Positions 12,925 to 27,900 of a DNA stretch of 64,000 bases are shown in pieces (the first letter of the stretch is position 1; each line of letters starts with the position of its first letter). A program made the translations under genes and the position numbers. The stretch covers positions 62,001 through 126,000 of the forward strand of contig QJNS01000169.1 of NCBI GenBank assembly GCA_004154925.1. Direction: 5' to 3'. The stretch is from Monosporascus cannonballus. Lineage: Eukaryota; Ascomycota; Sordariomycetes; Xylariales. The notes beneath the pieces were generated by a model that worked only from the letters and a program-made list of their open reading frames with translations, did no database searches and was not told the DNA's origin.

Positions 12925-15900
12925 TATCACCTGACTAACCGTCGAACATCCATGAATACGCAGGTTCGCAACGAGATCGCCGTCCTCAAGAAAGTCTCCA
13001 TGGGTCACCAGAACATACTCACGCTCGTCGACTATTTCGAGACGATGAACAACCTCTACCTCGTCACCGACCTCGCTCTCGGGGGTGAGCTCTTCGACCG
13101 GATCTGTCGCAAGGGGTCCTATTACGAGTCAGATGCCGCAGACCTGATCCGTTCCACCCTCTCGGCCGTCGCCTATCTGCACGACCACGGCATCGTGCAC
13201 CGCGACCTGAAGCCCGAGAACTTGCTGTTCCGCACGCCCGAGGACAACGCTGACCTGTTGATCGCCGACTTCGGCCTGTCGCGCATCATGGACGAGGAGC
13301 AGTTCCACGTGCTGACGACGACGTGCGGCACGCCGGGCTACATGGCGCCCGAGATCTTCAAGAAGACAGGCCACGGCAAGCCCGTCGACATCTGGGCCAT
13401 GGGCGTCATCACCTACTTCCTGCTGTGCGGGTACACGCCCTTCGACCGCGACAGCGACTTCGAGGAGATGCAGGCCATCCTCAACGCCGACTACAGCTTC
13501 CAGCCCGCCGACTACTGGCGCGGCGTCAGCGATCACGCCAAGGACTTCATCCGGCGCTGCCTGACGGTCGACCCGAACCGCCGCATGACCGCCCACGAGG
13601 CCCTGTCGCACGCGTTCGTCGCGCCCTGGAACCTCGGCCCCGACGCCGAGGGTGGGGACCACCAGACCCCCGGCGCGGGCCAGACGAACCTGCTGCCCAC
13701 CGTCAAGAAGAATTTCAACGCCCGCAAGACCCTGCACGCCGCCATCGACACCGTGCGCGCCATCAACAAGCTGCGCGAGGCCCAGGCCCAGGCCCAGCTC
13801 ATGGACGGCCAGCGTTCGGAGGAGCCGGGCCGCGGCGCCCCGCCGTCCTCCTCCACCAGCTCCTCCACCGTCGCCGCCCCCGACAAGACCGACTCCGGCT
13901 ACTCGAGCAACCGCGACGGCGACGTCGAGATGGGGGGCACGGACGGTGGCGTGCCTGCGAGCCTGCGGCCTGGTGCGGCCGTCAACCGCGTTGTGGAGAC
14001 GTCCAAGGGTCTGTGGCAAGCCAGCCAGGCGCGGCGATGAGAGACGGCGGCGGCCGATCCCCTAGCGGCGTATTAGAGCCCCGAAGAGAAGGAGAGGGGG
14101 CACAGGGAAGGCAGCAGGGCATGAGGCCTGGTGGGGTTGCGTGGGACATATTCCTATGGCACGCGCTTTATTCCCGGAGAAAGCCACACCTTGCTTCGGA
14201 GCCGATCCCAGTGAGACGAATATGTGACCAGAAGATGTGGCGAGATCGCGAAGCCTTAGCCCGAAAATGCCTGTCATATCGACACATTCTTATGGCTCAG
14301 CGAGTAGGCATATCTCAGCAACGGAATCTTTTGGGCGAAAGGATGGGGAAGCGGGCGCGAGCGAGCAATTTGACGCAAATAGCATAGTCACGGGACTACG
14401 ACAACGCGAGAAAGGAAATGGTTTCGGTTCACTCGGAGGTCGAAGTAATGTACATATATAGGTACATACTGTATGGCAGATAACGAAGAATGCGGGAAAT
14501 TCTTGAACCCGAAGTTGAAGAATGCGCCCTTCATAAAATCGACCAATGCCATTGGATATCTGAAAGGGGAGGTGACTTAACCTAGGTGTTTGTTTGTTCC
14601 CATAGGGAGGCGCGCTTTCGGCGTAAGCCCACCCACCTAAGAACTAGGCGTGGTCTTGTATATGAACACGCGATAATTCACGAACCGTCGGCATTATTCC
14701 CCATGGCGAAGATGTAGTCATACTAACGTAACGGTCTATGAGAGAGCCGCGTAAGTACCGCCCACGAGAAAGATAACAGCGGGCCAGTCCCGCGGGTGCG
14801 GAACAAATTGCAAGCCCGGTCTACCTACATAGGTCGGTAGCCATCATCAATGTAGAGAGGCGGGGGTGACCCCCCGTCTGTGGCCCCATCCATCCGGAGA
14901 CAAGCGAAAGTAGGGCCTTGTTAAATGGCTATAAAACTACAGCAGAGTACCGGCACTTGGCTTGCCCAGCATCCTACCTACCCAGACCGAGTCGACCGTG
15001 CCCGCGTAATACCGGGTGGGCGTGGCCGGGGATGAGTGTCAGACGAGGTGCGCAAACTATATACCGGCGTTGGGCCGGCGCTCCTTAGCTACCTTTTCAC
15101 TGGCTCGGACGGGCGGCGGGCGAAATACGAAATCGTGGCGCGCGCCTGGATTCGTTCTTCGGCGTATTTGTAGAGTGAGCTTATATATAAATATATATAC
15201 TGAGACATCACTAACCCCCCCCCCACCTCTGCCCCATAGAAGTAAGAGGCTGCCTACCTACTTTCCTGACCGTCGAAAGTTGGGAATCTCGCTTGACGAC
15301 TCCAACTTACATGCCGCCCCACTGTCCTGGTTGAGGGTTCCCATGAAATGGCTCCCTGCCCACGAGCTGGGCCCGGTCGCCGCCCGGGCCGCCTTAAAAG
15401 CCCTCGGTGAGCCACAGGGTCTGGCCGTAGTGCATGCCGGTGCCGCCGGGCCAGCCGTCGTGGTTGCCGTCCCGGTGGAAGACCCGGCGCGCACCCCCGG
15501 CGCGCCCCCGACGTCCGTGTCGGTGGAGACTTGATCCAGCTGCTCCTTGGTAACGGAGCCGCTTGACTCTCATCGCATGAAAACGTTGACGTTTCTATTT
15601 AGATGCGGTGGACAATCAGCAGACAGGATCTGACGCAAGTGGTAAAAGTTCCACGGAGACGTACCCGTCGTTGGCCCGGAGTGGGCCCCGGCCGTAGTTC
15701 TTGAAACCGAACAGGCCGGGACCGTGCGCGGCCACGCAATGACTGCCGCGGCCCGGGCCCCGTAGATCCCGCGTCGACTCCCGGGAGATGAACCCAGACG
15801 GTAGACTAGGGGTCTTTGTCAGACACAGGCTTGAGGGCCGTGGAGGAAGTAAACGGGGCCGAAGCCGTCAGAAGACCCGCGGTACGAAGCGGAGTTGCAA

Positions 15901-18900
15901 TTTCATCGATGTTTTCTTACCGGAAGAATAGGTAGGGGCCTCTGTCGATTACTCTAACAGATCGTCGCAGGGCGTGCACGCATGGTCACGCCTCTTAGGT
16001 ATATCAGACCAAGTAGCCATCCGGACGGATTCATCCGAGACACAACCATACGCGCCGATACCAGACGCAGTCTATCGGATACCGACTATTAGAAATATCC
16101 CCATCCTGTTCCTCCAACAGCGGCCTGGCATCTTAAGAAGATAGGGGGCTATATGGCGACTGATGATGTACCCATTTCCCCTAGTATAATAGGGGGTTAG
16201 GTCGGTTCCCAACTGATAGAGAAGTCGCGGGTCTTGAATTCGCCGCTAACAGCTAGATCTGCTACCAGGGGAGTTCTCTCCACCGCTTTGAATATTCCCA
16301 TAGCCGCCGGCCCTCGAATAGCAGCTCGGGGTCCTGCGGGGCACCTGCCGGCGCGTCCCCCGAGAAGTGCAGGCCGCTGCTAAGGAGCGCGTGAGGGCGC
16401 CGCGCCGCGGCGGGACGCAGCGACGTGGCGGGCGGGCATGCAGGCCAGGCGCGGGAGGTGTCGGAGGTGGCGAAAGAGCGCAGGCAGAGAAGCCTCGGAC
16501 CGGCGCGGGTGGTATGCCACCCCCCCGCGTATGACACTCACGTCAGCGTTGTGCACGATAGCGCTCCAGGGTCCGAGGTGCACCGAGAGCTTGGCCTCGC
16601 CAGCGCCTTCACTTCCTCGGCCGACGACGCAGGTCTGCCACGAGCACTATTCATGGGCGATGGATAGTCAAGGGTCCAATTCTAGGTAGATTGGATATCA
16701 CCAGCGAGTTAGGCCCCATGGCAACTTGTCTAATAAACACTTTTGATACATCTTGTCTGATACGTTTGGTATTACGTACATATGACCTGTCCGCCGGGAT
16801 TCCACCTCTTCTCCGGCATCACCCTTCATTCACCCTCATTCATCTATCGCGTCTTCTTCTTGGCTTAACAAGAACGCCTTGAACGTGCGGCATCTATGTA
16901 ATATACGCCGTGGTATCATTCATCTAAAACAAAACGATTATTTTTTTCCTTTTGCTCATAAGCAACGCGCAAAGCGAAGCAAGACTCATCATTGCTTCCC
17001 CTTGCTGAACTCGTCGCGGCTCTCGCGGTCCTCGCCCGCCGTGAACTCGGAGAACGCGAGCCTCTCGAGGTCGTCGGGGGTATAGCCCATCTTCTTGGCC
17101 CGGCGGCGGTAGAAGATGCGCTTGCCCCACTTCCACAACTCACAGCCGCCGAAGAAGACGAAGGCCTCGACGAAGACGATGCCCCACTCCCAGGAGATGG
17201 GCGCGTGCTTGAAGACGTCGTGGTTCAGCACGGGGATGTAGATGGTCGGGAAGATGGTGATAAAGCCGGCCATGACGGCCCAGAAGAGGAACTGGTTCCG
17301 CCAGACGTCGTACGCCCACTGCGTGAAGTACCTCTTGCTGCCCGGCTGCATGCGGAAGAAGCTCCGGCGGGTGTTGATCATCTCCCAGGCCAGGAAGAGC
17401 GCGAACCAGGTAAGGCTGACAAAGGTGGTCGCACGGGCCCGGAACACGGTGTCGCACTGTGGCGAATAGCTCTCGTTGCAGCCCTCACCCAGGTTTCCAT
17501 CGCCAAACCCATACATCACTAGAAGGAACGAGGAAAGGCAAAGGGCAGCCATCCAGAGACCATACACGAGCATGTCAAAGCAGACCTCCCACGTAAAGAC
17601 CCCGGTTTTGAGAGAGACCGGAGGTCGTTCTAGGATATCAGGCGCAGCAATTTCCAGTCCGAGACCCATGTCGGGCATGCCGGATGTGATCATAATAATC
17701 CACATGATCTGGACCGGAGCCAGCGGGAACACGGAAAGTCCGGAATTGTCCTTGAAAACAAGTCCGATAAGCAGGGTACAGGCTTGGGCGATGTTTTCGG
17801 CCAAAAGATGGAGAACGAATTTCTGGATGTTATCGAACATGCGGCGACCTTCTTCGATGGCACTGAGAATCGAGGCAAAATTGTCGTCCGTGAGCACGAT
17901 ATCGGAAGCATCCTTGGCAACGTCGGATCCGTTCTGGCCCATAGCAATACCGACGTCGGCGATCTTGAGCGAGGGAGAATCGTTCACGCCATCACCGGTC
18001 ATGGCCATGAAAGCTTTGCGACGGCGCAGCGCCTCGATCATACGGACCTTGGTGTTGGGTGCACAGCGGGCGATAACGAGGGGGAGCGCTGGAAGCCGGT
18101 CGATTTCCTCATCGCTGAGCTTGTCGAATTCCTTCGCTGTCATGACCATGCACCGCGCAGCGCTCTCCGAGATGTTGCTCATAACTTGTGGAAGGATGCC
18201 AACCTGGGCAGCAATGGCGCTGGCGGTACCGGGATGATCGCCAGTTAACATGTGGACCTTGATGCCAGCCCGGTGGCAATGCCTCACGGCCTCGGCCGAT
18301 TCGGGGCGAGGCGGATCGTATAAACCGATCAGGCCGCGGAAGGTGAGGTCGCGCTCGACTTCCTCACGGGGAGGGGGTCCGTCCCGAGAAGCACGACGTC
18401 CGTTGTGGGGGTCATACGGTCGGCTGGCCAAAGCGAGTACACGCAGTCCCTGCGCCGCCAAGGCTTCCATATTCGCAAGAATCTTCTTCTTCATGGCATC
18501 GGTGATTGCGACCTCCTCGGGGCTGTCCCACTTGATCCGCGTGCAGGAGTCGAGGACACGCTCCACTGCGCCCTTATTATATACCATCTGCTGTTGGGTC
18601 TCGAGATTCTCCATGATTACGGACATCTTCTTTACGTCGGAATCGAAACCATATTCGCTAACTTGCTTGAACTTGGGCGCATGCTGGTCAAGGAATCGCT
18701 GCCTGTTGTGGTCGAAGCGGGACGCGAAGACTTGCATCGCAATCTCGGTAGGGTCACCAAGGGCCGTCCACTCGCCCTCCTGGTTCTTATGAACTCGCGC
18801 AAGGTTGGCCAGGGACGCCACCATAAGGAAGTCCGATAGTTCTTCGTTGTTTTCAAGGAGTTCCGAGTGTTTCTTAATCTCGCCTTCTTCGGCCTTCCCA

Positions 18901-21900
18901 TTGTCTTGATCGGATGGCGGCGTGGTGGAAAATATCAGGTCACCAAGGGTTGGGTTGAAGGGCTCATTAGAATTCCCCACGGAATAAGTTCCGCGCGAAG
19001 GAATCCAGCACCTCTTTGCGACCATACGCCCCTGCGTCAGGGTTCCTGTCTTATCGGAGCAGATATCGGTGACGGCACCGAGAGCCTCGAGCGATTTGAG
19101 ATTGCGAACAATAACGTGTCGCGCGACCATTCTCTTCGTACCCACGGCCATAGTGATAGTCAACACTACGATAAGAGAGGCGGGGATCATGGAAAGACCA
19201 GTTGCGACTGCGTAAATGATTACCTGGGAGTTGTTGGAGAATCTATTCGCACCCAGCACGATAATGGCACAGACGATGGCGATGCCAAAGAGAAGTAGCG
19301 CCAGCCGAGACAGCTTTTTCTGCAGCGGCGTCCCGACGTTCACGCCCAAGAAGCGACCGACGGCATCGGTGAGAGTGAGAGACCACGACTCGACGTGTCG
19401 GAGCGGGTGTGCTGATCCATCATCTCTTCTCTTGACAGGTCGCCTCCTCGAGTCTTTCTGTCGGAGCGCAGAAGCAATTGATCCAATCTCCTATCAAGTG
19501 CCAGCCAGGTTAGTAATTACTCGATTGGACCTAATAAGGGTCTGATGACATACCGTGTGCATGCCCGTTGCGTAGACAATGCCTCTGGCCCGGCCCTTAG
19601 TGACGGTGGACGAGCTATAAGCAACGTTCAGGCGATCACCTGGACCAGTATCCTCGTCAAAGATGGTCTCCTCATCCTTGGCGACAGGCAACGACTCTCC
19701 GGTGAGGAGGGCCTCATCTGTTTCGAAGTTGATACTCTCGATAATTCTGAAGACATGTCAATTGCTAGTCGATGTGCTAGGGCAGCTAGCAACTATACAG
19801 TTGCGCCGCAGAAGGGACGTACCTGAGATCCGCTGGGACGGTGTCGCCGACTTTGAGTTCCACAAGGTCACCAATAACGAGTTCCGCAGTGGGGATGTTG
19901 ACGGTGCTTCCATCTCTGACGACATTGGCAGTGGGCGAGGATAGCGAGCGCAATGAGTCCATGGTCTTCTCGGCCTGGAACTCCTGAAAGAAACCGACAA
20001 CGATGTTCAGGATGATGATACCGCCGACGACGCCTCCCTCGATCCAAGACTTGATACCGAACGAAACGGCCATGGCCATGATGAGGACCAGCATCATCGC
20101 ATTGGCCACCTGTCTGATCAGGATCTTGATAGGCTGGACGCCTGGGCCATCGTCCAGCTCATTGCGTCCATATTGCCCGAGCCGTTGCTTAGCATCGGCC
20201 GCGGTGAGACCATTCTCGATGTCGGCGTCGAGTTGTTGTACTAAGTCATCCCTATCAAGTGCGTGGGCGGGCTTTGTAAGGGGCTTATTGCTCTGCCCGG
20301 AGACATGCTCCTCAATTGAATTCTCCCGCGTCATTGTCTCTAGGAAAGTATTGACGAGAACGGGAAGAATGAATAAAGGAACGGAAGACGGCAAGGGGAA
20401 CGGCACCTATTCATACTGATGAGATCTTGTCTGCAGCGCAGGCTCTCATCGCTGATGCCGAACCCCTGTATCCTAAGATGCGGGTCATGGTTGATGTAAA
20501 CTGGGGGCTAGCAAGAAAAACCACGGTCTTGGAAGAATGAGCATCGGCTTGGCACTGTTAACCGAAACCTGCCGTACTACCGCCGTTGTTTCGACGTACC
20601 ACTCACCCCACGTTGTTTGTTCGTGATATATCCGGTTCCGGATCTCTAACCTAATTCGCTAACATGAGTAAGAGAGCAAAGGCCCGGCCAGTATTAGCGC
20701 TCAAAAAACCGAATATGCCAAGCATAACAAGCCCCGCCACTTGATAACTCCGTCTTGCCGGAGAGAATTGATTGGTTACCTGTATCAGTGCCAAGCATTG
20801 TCCAGGGAGACTTCGTTTACCTTATTTTATGGGTCTTCTAACCTCCAAGTATAACCCCGTCGCAACGATGGTTGGGAACAATGTTCCAAGTTGTATTGGA
20901 CAATGCCTAACAGTGACGGTCGGAGACCGTCACTTTCTCATGTAGTACAGTATTACATAATCCACTCTCTTCGTTACCTACGATAATATCCCTTGTGTGC
21001 AGCGATCCTTCATCGTTGACCATATTTCCTGACCGTCCTCGATCCTATCCCAGTGACCCAATTCATTCTTACACAGCGCATATAGCAGCTGCCCCAGCCG
21101 ACTTGACCAACAATACCCGGGATCAACAACTTCAGGACAGTGGGATCAATCGGTTATTTCGATTTCAACGGTATCAAACTTCAATTGTATCGGCTTGACG
21201 TGATGAAACGGCATTAATCATGGGTAGGTTCGTCCGTATTGGATGAATGTCTGAGACATAAGGCTCGGCTAGTATGGAATTAGAGTCCATCGGAGTAGAT
21301 GGTTTTAATAATGTTTCTTCGATCAAACGTCCTTGATCTAGTATAAAAATTGACCAATCGCAATGATGCCTGGGAATGGGGGTTGCACTACGATATCATA
21401 TCTAAAACACTTTTATCTAGCCGTGGATTGCGCTAGTTACCGCGCCATACAGATTAGGTGCAGCTTTTACATGGGTTAACGATTAGCATGTAAGAACTGA
21501 AGTATTACATTGGTAAAATTTCAACATCTGAGCGCCGGCAATCGTGACAAAACTGCATATTAATTATTATAAGCTTTATTTATAGATATATATCCATTAC
21601 CTAGCATATAGCAGAAGACAGCGAAACGTATTAGCAGATGTGCTAGCCCGATATGGAAAAGCGTTATTAGGGCTTAGCACATCGACCAGACAGTGCTTTA
21701 AGACTTACCCCATGTCCCCGCTAATTCAATCATGCCGTATTATCTCTTGAACATAGCTAAAAGCTATGCAGGACTAGTGCAGGCTGTCCCATTTCTATCC
21801 GTAGCGCGATCACCCCCACAAGCTAGCTTTTGGTCGTCGCTAACTACCTTCGGTTAGACCGGAAATGTATGAGTATGGGGAAATTTGCCACCTTACCTGA

Positions 21901-24900
21901 TGAGAATATAGCGCTGCACTAGCTTTTAGCGGGTTTTGACAAACAACATGGCACATCCTGCGTACCGCTGTATGTGTAGAAGTCACAAGGTAGGTATTTT
22001 TGGTTACTTCCACTGGGCTACTATGTGCCATAAGGCTCGAATGTAGATGTGTTGTAGGGTATGTTACCTCGTCCGCTTCGTTCACGGTCGAGGATCTTCA
22101 AAGACTGGCAAGCTGGGATAGCGGTAAGTGTCGGCAGAACGTGGCGCCATGTTTATGTCCACACAAATTTGTTTGTGATTCTACATGGCTAGAAAGAGGG
22201 GCCGGTGGTACGTGCCAACTAAATTTACCTTGCGACTCGCACGTGCCCAGGAGTTTCCGTCTTGGGTAGGGCCTCGGTATGTATACTCTACACATGTCCT
22301 TCCCAGACAATACGCGAGCACGATAATTTTATCAATCATACCGTTCCGCTCTGAAGGGCGTAATAGATTTCGGAGTGAACATTGCAAGGTAGGACTCCCC
22401 CTAACTCTGGAACGACTACAAATTATCAGCTGATATGAATGCTGAAATCCCAAGACGTATGGAAGAGTACGACTTGCATTCGTATGGTACGTAAGATCTG
22501 GTAGCTTGTACTTTGGTATGATAACCCGATGTGCACCGACCGTTCGGGAGCGGCACGGTACCTAAATACCTATAAAAGTAAAAACCTGACATCATGGGTG
22601 TTGATAAGGGACTGGACTCCTCCTTTAGGGCGAATCACATGGTGCCATGCACCACTTTCTTACTATACGATAAGAGCGATGCCGGGTAGCACTCTTTGAA
22701 ATACCACTGTATTAGAGGGAGATCCGATCTCTCTCGTTTTATCTCCGGTTACGACCTGCCTGCTCTGGCCAGCTTCTCGCTGAACTCACCCCGGTCGCCG
22801 CGTTGCGTGCGCGATGCCCGCGACGCCGAGCACCGGAGAACCGTCCCAAGGGATTGGCGGTCGTTCCGGCCCGCCTAGGAGCCGTCCGCTATGGAGGAAG
22901 AAGCCGCACCGACGCTCACCGCATGCCTGCGACGAATGTCGTTTGCGCAAGAGGGCGTGCGATGCGACTGAACCATGCGGCCCCTGTCGAAATGCCAGTC
23001 TCAGTAAGTCAGTCGTATTAGCACATCGCACCCATAACGCAGGAACCCACCTCTGACGATATAACCCATGAAAACAAGACTGCACATACCATTTCCGAAG
23101 ACCCGTGCCTCCTCCGACGTTGAGGATACGCAATCTTCAGCATCATCTTCGCCTGGCCCGTTCCTGGCTGCAGGAGGTGCAGAAGAACGTGCCCCAAGTT
23201 CCGGGTCTTGATATAGATAATTGCCTACGTATCCTCGACTTCACTCTGCCCGAGGACCAGTCAACATCACCACAGCCGCCGGCCACTTCGCCCAATCAGG
23301 GCTCAAAGCAAGCCACGCTCAGCAATATGTTGGCTGGTTGCGACCGGCTCACGACTGTCGGTCCGGGGGCAACATGTTTCTACGGTGCTTATTCCGAGCT
23401 CTCTTTCATACTGCGGACACTCGAACTCTTCGAGCAGGACGCCGCCGTCTCGCCGGACCAGAGGTTTCTAGTTATCTCTAACCTCTTCAATCATCCTCTC
23501 CCGCCACAGGAAAACGCCAATCAGAGCCCCAAGGCGTTTCTTCCCTCGCCTGACCTTGTCATGGCATTGGTAGATGCTGTGTTTGCGAGGAATCATCCGA
23601 TGCTCTCCTTCCTACCGGAGCGGCATATAAAAGAGGTGGCCAATGTGCTCGCCGGGCCTCAAGGCCTGCCCGTTTCAGATCAGTCTCTCTCACTCTTCCA
23701 CTTAACTCTCGCCTTGGGTTATCTCTTCGACTCTGTGTGGCATCGGGAAGAGGGGTGTCGTGATGTTCTGCAGCGCGCGACGAGACACTTCCATATCGGC
23801 CTGGCCATGCTAAGGCCGACGCAAGTGAACGACCTTACTAGCCTTCAAGCGGTGCTCTGCGCTATTATCTTCCTCATATCGACCTCCAGGATAACTTCGG
23901 CACACTCTCTTATTGGAACGGCCTGCTCGTCCGCTCTCCGGCTCGGTCTGCATTCTGCAGGAATGAATCCCTCCGCTAGCTCGGCGGAGGACCGCCAAGA
24001 AAGGACTCGACTTTTTGCCACGGTATTGAGACTCGATATGTTCGCGAGTCTCGTTCTCGACCTGCCTCCCTTCCTCCACAGGGATGCTCTACCTCTACCC
24101 CACATTGCGCGCTTGGCATCTGAAGCCGAGGCAAAGGGGGACTTGCGAACGGCAGCGGCTTTGAGGCTAGTTTGTCTTTTAGTCATACCATTGTCCAAGC
24201 GCACATACGGCTCCGTAGTATCTTCGGGCCATGAGGACTCTAACTCTGTCGATATCAAGCACTTCGAAAAGGCCCAGAATGAGTTTCGAAGTTGGAAAAC
24301 GGACGCCTCTTCATTGCTAACCAGCCTAGGGCATAGCAAAGAACACAGACTGTAAGTGGAAGACTTTCGAAGTAACGAGCTCGACGTTGATTCCTTTCCT
24401 AGCATCAAGGATGACCTCGAGATGACCTACAATTTCGGACACATCATATTATGCCGGCCATTCCTGCATTATCTTCGAGTCATGGCTGATGGAGGGTCCA
24501 TATCGGTGATGCAGTCCTATCATGCTCTCGCTTGTATCAAACTAGCTTCATCCACCATTGTTCGAGCCCATGAAATGTTGAACGAAGGCTTCTTGCTAGC
24601 GGGGTTCTGGCCATCGATTTATACCATATTTCTGTCCATCATGTGTTTGATCTTCCTGATTGCCGCACACCACGGCACTTCCCGGCCCAGTAAAGCATGG
24701 CAGAGGGCCGCTGTGGGGATCCGGATCATTACGGCTTTCAGGTGTGTGGACGACTGTTCGACGCCTTGTCTAGAGGTCCTGAAGGTCCGCCGAAACACGC
24801 CCCTTCCATCTGTCCAGCAGACAATGCAGAGCTAACAGGCGCAGATGGTCATGAATGAGCTCTCTCATACTGTCTATTTCGACTTCAACGAGATGGAGTC

Positions 24901-27900
24901 TTCGGTTATTCGCAACTGCGACAAGAACACGAGGAGCGGGAGAACTTCCCAGGTCCAGTCGCCGATCACACCCAGCCATCCCGACTACCACGAAGACCGT
25001 CTCCGTACACGCGGGCATCATCCCCCTAATACGCGAAACAACGCGTGGCCCAATTTCGGCCTCAACATAGCCAAGAATACCTATGTTGATAGGGTGAGCG
25101 AGGCAGACCGAATGTTGGTTCAGGCAGAGGAAATGTCAACGGAGTTTGACTTCCATGATATATTGCACTTGAGCGATACGGAATAGGGCGTAAAGTCGAA
25201 ATAGCGTGATGCTCACTGCCGGACAGGAAGACCGTGCGGCTGATGTCCAGTGGTAGCAGGAGGAGGGGGTTCTACACTAGCGATGGTAGCAAGATGAGAT
25301 GCGTCAATCAAGGATGCTTATATCTCTAGGGTTTATATTCCCCTCTCCCTCGTTTACAACAGTCTACGTCATTATAATACTGAATCTTGGAGCAAGGCTG
25401 GTGGTGACATTGCTTTTTTCGGCTTTGCTCTCTCCGACAAAGTGGGCAGCGGCTGCCGCCTGCGCGGTGAGCCGCGACTCGTCAAATGGTTGAGATGCTT
25501 TGAGTATAAACCTAATATGATTGCAAAGATTCGACATGTATACGAATATATAGTCACCTACTGCACATTCAGTGCGACATGTCACATATTGGTAGTTACT
25601 AATGTCAACGTAGTAGCCTCCATACGTTTAATCGCAGTTAAAGTTTACGGAACAGAATGTACAACCTTTTATGGCGATATCTGCATATAAGAAAGGGTAT
25701 ATAGGACGTATAGGAGCGGGTAATCCTTTTCTAGAGTGTGACTGGCAAGGCTCTTAACTTCGAATTCCTAAGCCTGAACCTTAAGTCCGTTGTGCTACGC
25801 TTGTTTCAAAGAAAGTTTTCGTGATAAATCCTTACGTAGTAATTGTTGCCCGCAGGAAAAGGGACCCACTCATAATCTAGCGTTTATCGAGTCGGATACG
25901 GACTGCTGTCAAGGTTCGATTATTCGCCGTGGCTTATTGCATAACCAGTGAGAGGACCCTATTGACATTTTTAATGGTATTTCGAGCATGGGGCCATTAC
26001 TTACCGGCCCGCATGAAGTAACGATAGATTAAACTCTAACCTGGAACCCCACCTAATGAATTACACTAGCCATGAGTACGGATTCTGTCAGACAAGTAGC
26101 CCGATAAGCGCGCACTTATCAATTCAGTCTTTTGATGCAGTGGCTAGCTGAGAATTAAGAGTCTTATTCGTTTAATTCGCATATATATTCATTGATCAGC
26201 TGTTGCTGAGACGATATAGGCTGTATATTAGTAGCAGTTGTTAATATATTCCAATATTAATAATGGCGACCGTACCGTTAACGTCTTTAATTATCTATAA
26301 GGGACCTAAAGATTAGGACCGCTTTAGGGGCGAATTCCAGTCTAAAGCGTACGGGCTTGATATTTAGAACTTTATCGATCCTGATTAATTACTTCCGTAA
26401 CCTGTCAAATTAATAGAACTCGATATAACCTCTTATTCCAAAAATCAAATTCGCTATATAACGCAATTTATCATCTTATTATCGTTTTTATCGTCCGGAG
26501 GAATTACCGAAAAAATTAATCTTACGGAATACTCAATAAATACTCTTAAGGTAACGACCAAAAGTAAATAAGCTTATAATTAGGACTTTACGGCATATAC
26601 TGTCAGCTAGCCAGGTGTGCTATAGCACACCAAATACGGAAAGGTCACCTTCTGATCGGAACATATATACTCCGTTGCTAAGCTACACAAAAGTGGTACG
26701 CGTTGCGAGAACGCACGCAATTAGCTGAATACAACAACAACTGATATCCTCTATATCTGACAGGTCTCGCACGTATATTAAGAAGTTCTTTTTCGCCATA
26801 GGTTCAACCCCTAGGTATCACCGGCGACCATCACCATTTAGCATATTTTCTGTCATTTCAGTTATCGAGGTTCGGTACCAGCGAGATAATCGGATTAAGT
26901 TTTTCATTTCGACAATCTCATTCCGTATCGTGACATAAAATGATCATCTGCACTAATCAAGACCAATTCTCTCCCTACCTTACCTCAGCTAGCTCAGGCC
27001 TCCCTGGCTCGTTTTCCCAATTTCTTCAAAGTTACTCAAGTACCGCTCTATAACGCTAAATATTAACCAATTAAATCTCAAATCCCCGTAACGAGCCAGC
27101 GAGGCCTGAGTTGTAATTACGTGAAAACGGCTTTATTTAATGCATTTGCTTTTTCAAAAAAAACGAAAATCCGTAATAACTTAGTAACAAAACGTTTTTT
27201 TATAGATATATATATATATATACCGTTATTTTTGCTATGGCTTATTATTAATATTATTCTGGTTCTGATCAGGACTTATTTGCTATTCTTAAACCGTAAC
27301 GCGTGTAATAGTTGCAGCCTGAGCCCGTCGCGTTATTATCCCCCTTTTTAAAATACAATAAATCCGAATTTTCCTAGTTTTACCGGGCTACGCTCTTAGA
27401 ATAGAATATACGTACGCGTACCTTGAATTTCTGGCATTAACATAAAAGAATTAATATGACGTTTGAAAATTTTATTCGTGGTTAAGTTTTTTGTGACGAT
27501 TTAGGCCGAATTATTAGTTCGACCGTTCGGATTAACCGATTAATTAATGTTTTAAAGAAAGAACGAATACGCGAAAAGTTATTAATATGCGAAAATTGGT
27601 AAAAATTTCTGATTCCGGCTAATTAGGACCCCGTTATACGCAAATACCATAATATATTATATGAGAAATTTGTAGTTTTCGTAAAAGGGCTTCAATTCCG
27701 TCGTTCGCCGGAAAAGGTATTACTTAAAGTTAAAATAATTTATATTACCTTAGACGAAAGTTAATATTTTGTAAAAATGCTTACTTTTAATTGGTTTAAA
27801 CTTTTAAACCAGATAATTATATACTTTAGGAAAAAATGGTAATCGTATAATACGAAATGAAAAACGAAACGGTTTCGTAATAATAACGATCCGGATATTT